Shown here: positions 59,796 to 64,000 of the stretch, piece after piece | Numbering within the stretch: the stretch's first letter is position 1 | How the letters are laid out: every line of letters begins with the position of its first letter | From: Antilocapra americana | Taxonomy: Eukaryota > Chordata > Mammalia > Artiodactyla > Antilocapridae | NCBI GenBank assembly: GCA_007570785.1 | Contig: ML664163.1 | Span: 467,225-531,224 of the forward strand | Direction of reading: 5' to 3' | Length of the DNA stretch: 64,000 bases | Made by a program: the position numbers and the translations under genes | The notes under the pieces: generated by a model | What the model saw: the letters and a program-made list of their open reading frames with translations, nothing else | Told to the model about the DNA's origin: nothing | Databases searched by the model: none

Positions 59796-60117
59796 CGGTC
59801 CTAGTTCCTCAGTTGTCTTCACATCATGTATTGGTAGTATAAATGAGTGAGGTTACTTGAGGTCAGATGAGACTGGTCTGAGAGGCTCAGGACACCTGCT
59901 GTCAGCACTCCTAGGGCAGAGAGACTTAAGATCTGGGCCAACTTGTAACCTTTTCACAGCATAACAGTTTGCCAGAGCACAGCAGCTTATAAGTTTTTCA
60001 TTGAGTCAATATTAACTATATTTTCTGCATCTTCCAAATCCTTATTGATTTCTTTGTGTATTAATCCATAAATTACAGAAAAAGTTGTGTTTAAGTTGAT
60101 GTGACTCACGGCAGGCC
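59796..60117. other. Unassigned
   Basis: About 320 bases between L1M and an LTR. Nothing recognised. Confidence 0.4.
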
Positions 60118-60610
60118 ATGACAAAATATGCCAAAATGGTATATTGATTATTTTAAGGTTATTTAAGAAATAGCCATTGCCAGAAGGACACTCTGACCCT
60201 CTTTTTCCCACTTCCTTTGTTCCCCTGAAAGTAAGAGATAAATCCCCCATGTGAAAGGTAGCCTCCCTGTAGCAGGAAGTAGAGAGACATCCTTATCACC
60301 AGACAGGGAATTAAGGCTGAGAAGGCTATGTAAACAAATTCTGTTAGATTCTTCAGTAATTAGTACTCAGACATAAGTTTCTTTGTCTTGTCAGTTCCTC
60401 ATGAATTTATTGTTTCTTTGTCTAAAGTGTATGAAAGCTTCCTTCTTTGCTTTGGTCCCTTCTCTGAGTCTCAGGTTTTTTGGGGACCCCATAGTCACAA
60501 AGCTAAATTGACTTTTCTTCTATTAATCTGTCTTATTTTGATTATTACGCCAGCCAAAGAACCAGTAAGTGTAGAGGAAAACTTTCCTCCTCAAAGTCTT
60601 ATTTTTGTAC
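60118..60610 (+). repeat. Solo LTR, class I ERV type
   Basis: Forward LTR-like unit starting near 'tgacaaaatatgccaaaatg' and containing 'ccattgccagaaggacactc', 'aggtagcctccctgtagcag', 'cttctctgagtctcaggttt' and the end-like phrase 'cgccagccaaagaaccagta'. No internal retroviral sequence on either side. It lies within old L1 sequence, which continues at about 60660. Confidence 0.6.
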
Positions 60611-60659
60611 TTCCTCTTTTTGGTTCTGTAAATTTTTGGTGTTGTGATATTAAGTACAT

Positions 60660-60960
60660 ACAAATTAGAAACTCTATATATTCTAAGTAAATGTTAAGTT
60701 TACCAACTGCAGTGCTTTATTATTGCTTTCTGTTGTTATGTCTATTTTGCCTAACACTATTGTAGCTGTCAACTTATTTTATGTTATTTGCTTATTATAT
60801 CTGTTTTTAATCTTTATTTTCAACTTTTGCATCCTTTTTTTTTGCATATATTACTTGTAGGACACTTATAGGTAGATTATTCCTTCATTTTCAAAGTATC
60901 TGTAAAATATTATTCCTGATAAGTTAGTTGACTCAATCTCCTAGTTAAAACAAGAAAAAT
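60660..60960 (-). mobile_element. Old L1 (L1M), ORF2 remnant
   Basis: Reverse L1M: 'tttgcctaacactattgtag', 'aatctttattttcaactttt', 'acttgtaggacacttatagg'. This is the same region order as L1 ORF2 upstream of the previous L1M piece, so it is probably the end of one long L1M backbone. Confidence 0.65.
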
Positions 60961-61060
60961 TTCTGTCACTGGCTTCAAGTGTTTTGATCATGATTGTGAC
61001 AGAATTGGAAAATGCCAGTGATTATTTCCTGATGTAACTTCCAAATACAACGAGTGTTTT

Positions 61061-62271
61061 TTAGGTTGGTACAAAAGTAATTGAAGTTTTGGACATGAAT
61101 TTTAAATCACAGCGAGGCTCAAATATATCTTTACTAGTAAAAATAAGGGACCATTTCAATCAACACATTTTTGCCAATGAGAAATAAGTCTGTTTATTCC
61201 TGTAGTGTAAAAATACACGCTTCAGAATTCACTGAACTCTTGGAAAGCATTTTCCGCCTCCAGCTGGTTGTAGAAGCATTTTCCCTGCAAAAAGTTGTCA
61301 AGATACTTGAAGTGGAAGTCGGTTGGTAAGAGGTTAAGTGAATATGGCAGATGAGGCGTAACCTAATTTGTTCAACTTTTGAAGCATTGATTGTGCAACC
61401 TGTTGTTTTGGCATTGTCATGGAAAACAATTGGGTCCTTTCTGTTGACCAATGCTGGCTTCAGGCATTACAGTTTTTAGTGCATCTCATCAATTTGCTGA
61501 GCATACTTCTCAGATGTAATGATTTCACCAGGATCCAGAAAGTAGATAGGATTGGCAGCAGACCACCAAACAGTGACCGCGGCCTTTTCTTGGCACAGGT
61601 TTGGCTTTGGGAAGTGAGCTGCTCATTGTTTGTTGTTGTATAAAATACACTTTGTTGCACATCAAAATCCAATTGAGAAATGATTCACTGTTGTTGCATA
61701 GAATAAGAGAAGACACTTCAAAATGACAATTTTTTAAATTTGCAGTCAGTTCACAAGGCACCCACTTATTAAGCTTTTTCACCTTTCCAATTTGCTTCAA
61801 ATGCTGAACAACTGTACAGCAGTCAACATTGAGTTCTTCAGCAACTTCTCATGCAGTTGTAAGAATCAGCTTCGATGATCCTCTAAGTTGGTAGTTGTTA
61901 ACTTCCAATGGCCAGCCACTATGCTCCTCATCTTCAAAGCTCTCATTTCCTTTACAGACTTCTTGAACCACCACTGCACTGTACATTCACTTGCAGTTCT
62001 GGAGCCAATTGTTGATGTTGATGTTGCAATTTGTGTCTGCTGCTTTGCAACTCAATTTGAATTCAAATAAGAAAATTGCTCAAATTTGCTTTTTGTCTAA
62101 CATCATTTCTATTGTCTAGAATAAACAGCAAGTAAAAAGTCATTAATAAAAAAAAGTGATAAATATGCGTTAAAATGATGTATAACATAACCACATTTAT
62201 TTAAGGTTGTATTCTATTACCATTGCAAAGTTCAACAATGCAAAACCACAATTACTTTTTCACCAACCTCA
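61061..62271 (-). mobile_element. Mariner transposon, near-complete, inactive
   Basis: About 1.21 kb (full-length relatives are about 1.28 kb). Terminal inverted repeats: 'ttaggttggtacaaaagtaa' at the left and the complement of 'aggttggtgaaaaagtaatt' at the right (ending about 62271). A TA at 62272-62273 fits the target duplication, while the left one is worn to TT. The single transposase frame runs on the minus strand. It is of the cecropia/Hsmar1-like mariner group known from several mammals. Confidence 0.93.
61190..62070 (-). pseudogene. Mariner transposase, degenerate
   Basis: Transposase pieces lie in several frames. N-terminal DNA-binding part near 61990-61860 ('WFKKSVKEMRALKMRSIVAG' read from the minus strand). 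Linker 'KWVPCEL' (mariner WVPHEL motif with H changed to C) at about 61765-61745. Catalytic core: the first aspartate motif TCDEKW reads 'MCNKVY' at about 61655, so the catalytic D is N. The second, 'FHDNA', is kept at about 61418. The third region is lost to a frameshift. Two catalytic positions are gone, so it cannot cut DNA. Confidence 0.9.
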
Positions 62272-63844
62272 TACAATCTTACAAAACACTGAGAAGACAG
62301 TTATAATACTGCCAGGTTGGGTAAAATAACGAATCAGAACTGCGAATTTCTTTTGGTTATTATTACAGGGCATGGCAACAATCTCTAAAGTCTTCAAAGT
62401 CTTACAAGAATCTTATCTTTAAATGCTGCTTCCAAGGACAAATTTATATTAATAGAACAGTTATGAATATTCACAAATCCCCTTGTTACACAGGAAACAT
62501 GATTGATATTCTTGTGAATACTCTCTGTTTAATACTTTATCAAATCAGTCCATTTGAATTTGTTTCATGATGTAGAAAGCTCTCTTTCTATAACATCAGG
62601 AGAGAGGGGACATCATTTCTTTTAGACCCTTGTTAATTGTGAAGACTTCTACTTTTTTAATGTGAGTCTTTGTGAACTTCATTACTTAGCAGAAAAAGTA
62701 AAAAGCAGGCCTGTGACCTCATTTTTATTTGCAAAAATGGAATAAGAGATGAATGGGATTTTATTTATTAACAGTGAAAGAAGGTGCATATAGCATTAAT
62801 CTTCCACATTCTGATTTTGCAAATGAGATATGTGCTATTCCTCATTGAGTGCCAAGTATGCAAGAATGGCGAAATTGACAAGGCGATGTCAACAGATCCA
62901 GGAAAAGCTATTCCTTTTTTTAGGATAATTGAAGTTTCAGAACTATAGAGCAGAGGACACTGCAGCACTCCTGGCTGGAGGAAGAAGGAAACTTGCTTGC
63001 CTAAGTGCCCTGCAAGAGGCTGCAGATCTGCGTTCTTGTTAGAATCGGATCACTGCACATCTCCATTGCTTGGCTCTGACCTGTATCAGAGTTGAATTCT
63101 GCAGGCCACTTGATTTACATCTTTGCTGGAGCCTTGTCTTTCAAAGCCAGCTAAGCTGACTGAATTAGGTCAAACTGATACCAACTTGGTGATTAAAAAT
63201 ACAGCAAGTGTTATTGTCCTAACAATTTTATAGTAAGATTTAGAGTGGATGAAGTATAATCAGTTAAGAGATAATTGTTGGTCTTTGAAAACTGGTTGTT
63301 TTAATATCTATTTAAAACATCTTGCTGAATTTTCAGTGATCTCCTTAAGGCATGGTTCTTTTGTGTTTCCTCTGGACTTGTAATAACCAATAAAGGTATG
63401 CACGTGTAGTTTTCAAAATCATATGTAATAAATTTAGAAGGAGAAGAAACAAGCTTATGCATATGTGAGGAATTTCAATATGCATTTTTCTTCCTAAAAA
63501 CTGGCTTTTTTATATCTCTAAGTTGATTCTGAGTAATATAAAAGAGATACTAACCATGGATGTATGTCAATGGATCTCATTTTGCAAACTTCCCTGCACC
63601 CTAAAGGACACAATTTTAGCATTCCTTATTTCCTCTTGGAGAAAAGTTAGCTAAAAAGTGAAACAAAGGTATTTGTGGATGCATGACTTAGATAAGGCCC
63701 GCCTGGAAGTAAACAGAAAACTCAAAATAGCAATGGCTTAAATGAAACAATTTTTCTCACATTAACAAAGCTGGATATAGTTGGCCCAAGATTCGAGTGA
63801 TGCTTCTCGTATTATGTGATCTAACACGGCTGTTCAAATTCATC
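62272..63844. other. Gene-free, no repeat recognised
   Basis: About 1.6 kb, AT-rich, no recognised exon or repeat. Confidence 0.4.
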
Positions 63845-64000
63845 TATCACATCTTTTAAATTGAAGTATAGTTGACCTACAACATTATGTTATTTTCTGA
63901 TGTACAGCAAAGTGATTCCGTTTTATATATATATACGTATGTAAATATATATATATAAATATTTATACATGCTTTTTCATATTTTCCATTGTGATTTATT
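63845..64000 (-). mobile_element. L1 3' end, runs out of the window
   Basis: Reverse L1 tail wording: 'aattgaagtatagttgacct', 'gatgtacagcaaagtgattc', then a TA-rich microsatellite (63921-63966) and 'catgctttttcatattttcc'. The element continues to the right. Confidence 0.85.
63921..63966. repeat. (TA)n microsatellite, imperfect
   Basis: TATATA runs with an internal ACGTATGTAAA interruption, inside the L1 3' UTR. Confidence 0.9.

Noticed and set aside
1..64000. CRISPR arrays, prokaryotic operons, phage or plasmid modules
   Set aside because: No regularly spaced repeats, no dense long frames and no ribosome-binding patterns. The repeat content is purely mammalian.

Overview
The window is nuclear DNA from a mammal, and more precisely from a pecoran ruminant (cattle, sheep or goat group). 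I base this on many Bov-tA SINEs (tRNA-like head plus Bov-A body), several BovB (RTE) LINEs, ruminant-type L1 3' ends and CHR-type cetartiodactyl SINEs, lying on a background of old mammalian repeats (MIR, L2, MER20, Tigger MITE, L1M). I found no convincing host protein-coding exon, no tRNA or rRNA gene, no CRISPR array and no bacterial-style operon. Nearly every longer open reading frame that can be recognised lies in a decayed transposable element or is a chance frame. The window looks intergenic or intronic. Most L1 copies point to the minus strand, which would fit an intron of a plus-strand gene, but this is weak inference.

Layout. 1-13 kb: Bov-tA SINEs, MIRs, a class I ERV LTR (about 4.75-5.32 kb) and an L1 3' end with a textbook 5' inversion (11.95-12.33 kb). 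13-24 kb: mostly single-copy-looking AT-rich DNA with a CHR SINE, BovB 3' ends and a MER20. 24.5-26.7 kb: a ruminant L1 next to a 5'-truncated BovB whose reverse transcriptase is interrupted by a 10-N assembly gap. 27-36 kb: SINEs, MIRs and an L2. 35.9-36.8 kb: an old BovB with an inverted 5' part. 38.8-39.3 kb: an LTR-like unit. 41.66-41.87 kb: a local duplication rich in ACTAGT. 43.4-48.1 kb: old L1 sequence split by a Tigger-type MITE, a Bov-tA and an unidentified GC-rich retrocopy-like insert. 49-50.4 kb: ruminant L1, then L2. 50.4-53.2 kb: repeat-poor, possibly conserved non-coding DNA. 53.4-61 kb: an old L1 used as a landing pad for SINEs, a near-full-length BovB (which itself carries an antisense BovB 3' end), a MER20 (itself split by a CHR SINE) and a solo LTR. 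61.06-62.27 kb: a near-complete, dead mariner. The window ends inside another L1.

There is no sign of a new multi-gene system. What is worth a second look is the transposon archaeology: nested insertions with intact target-site duplications, two 5'-inversion events (one in a BovB), an assembly gap whose missing length can be predicted, and a GC-rich retrocopy of unknown parent. Repeat names come from recognising consensus features by eye, without a database search, and boundaries are accurate to roughly 5-20 bases unless a target-site duplication is quoted.
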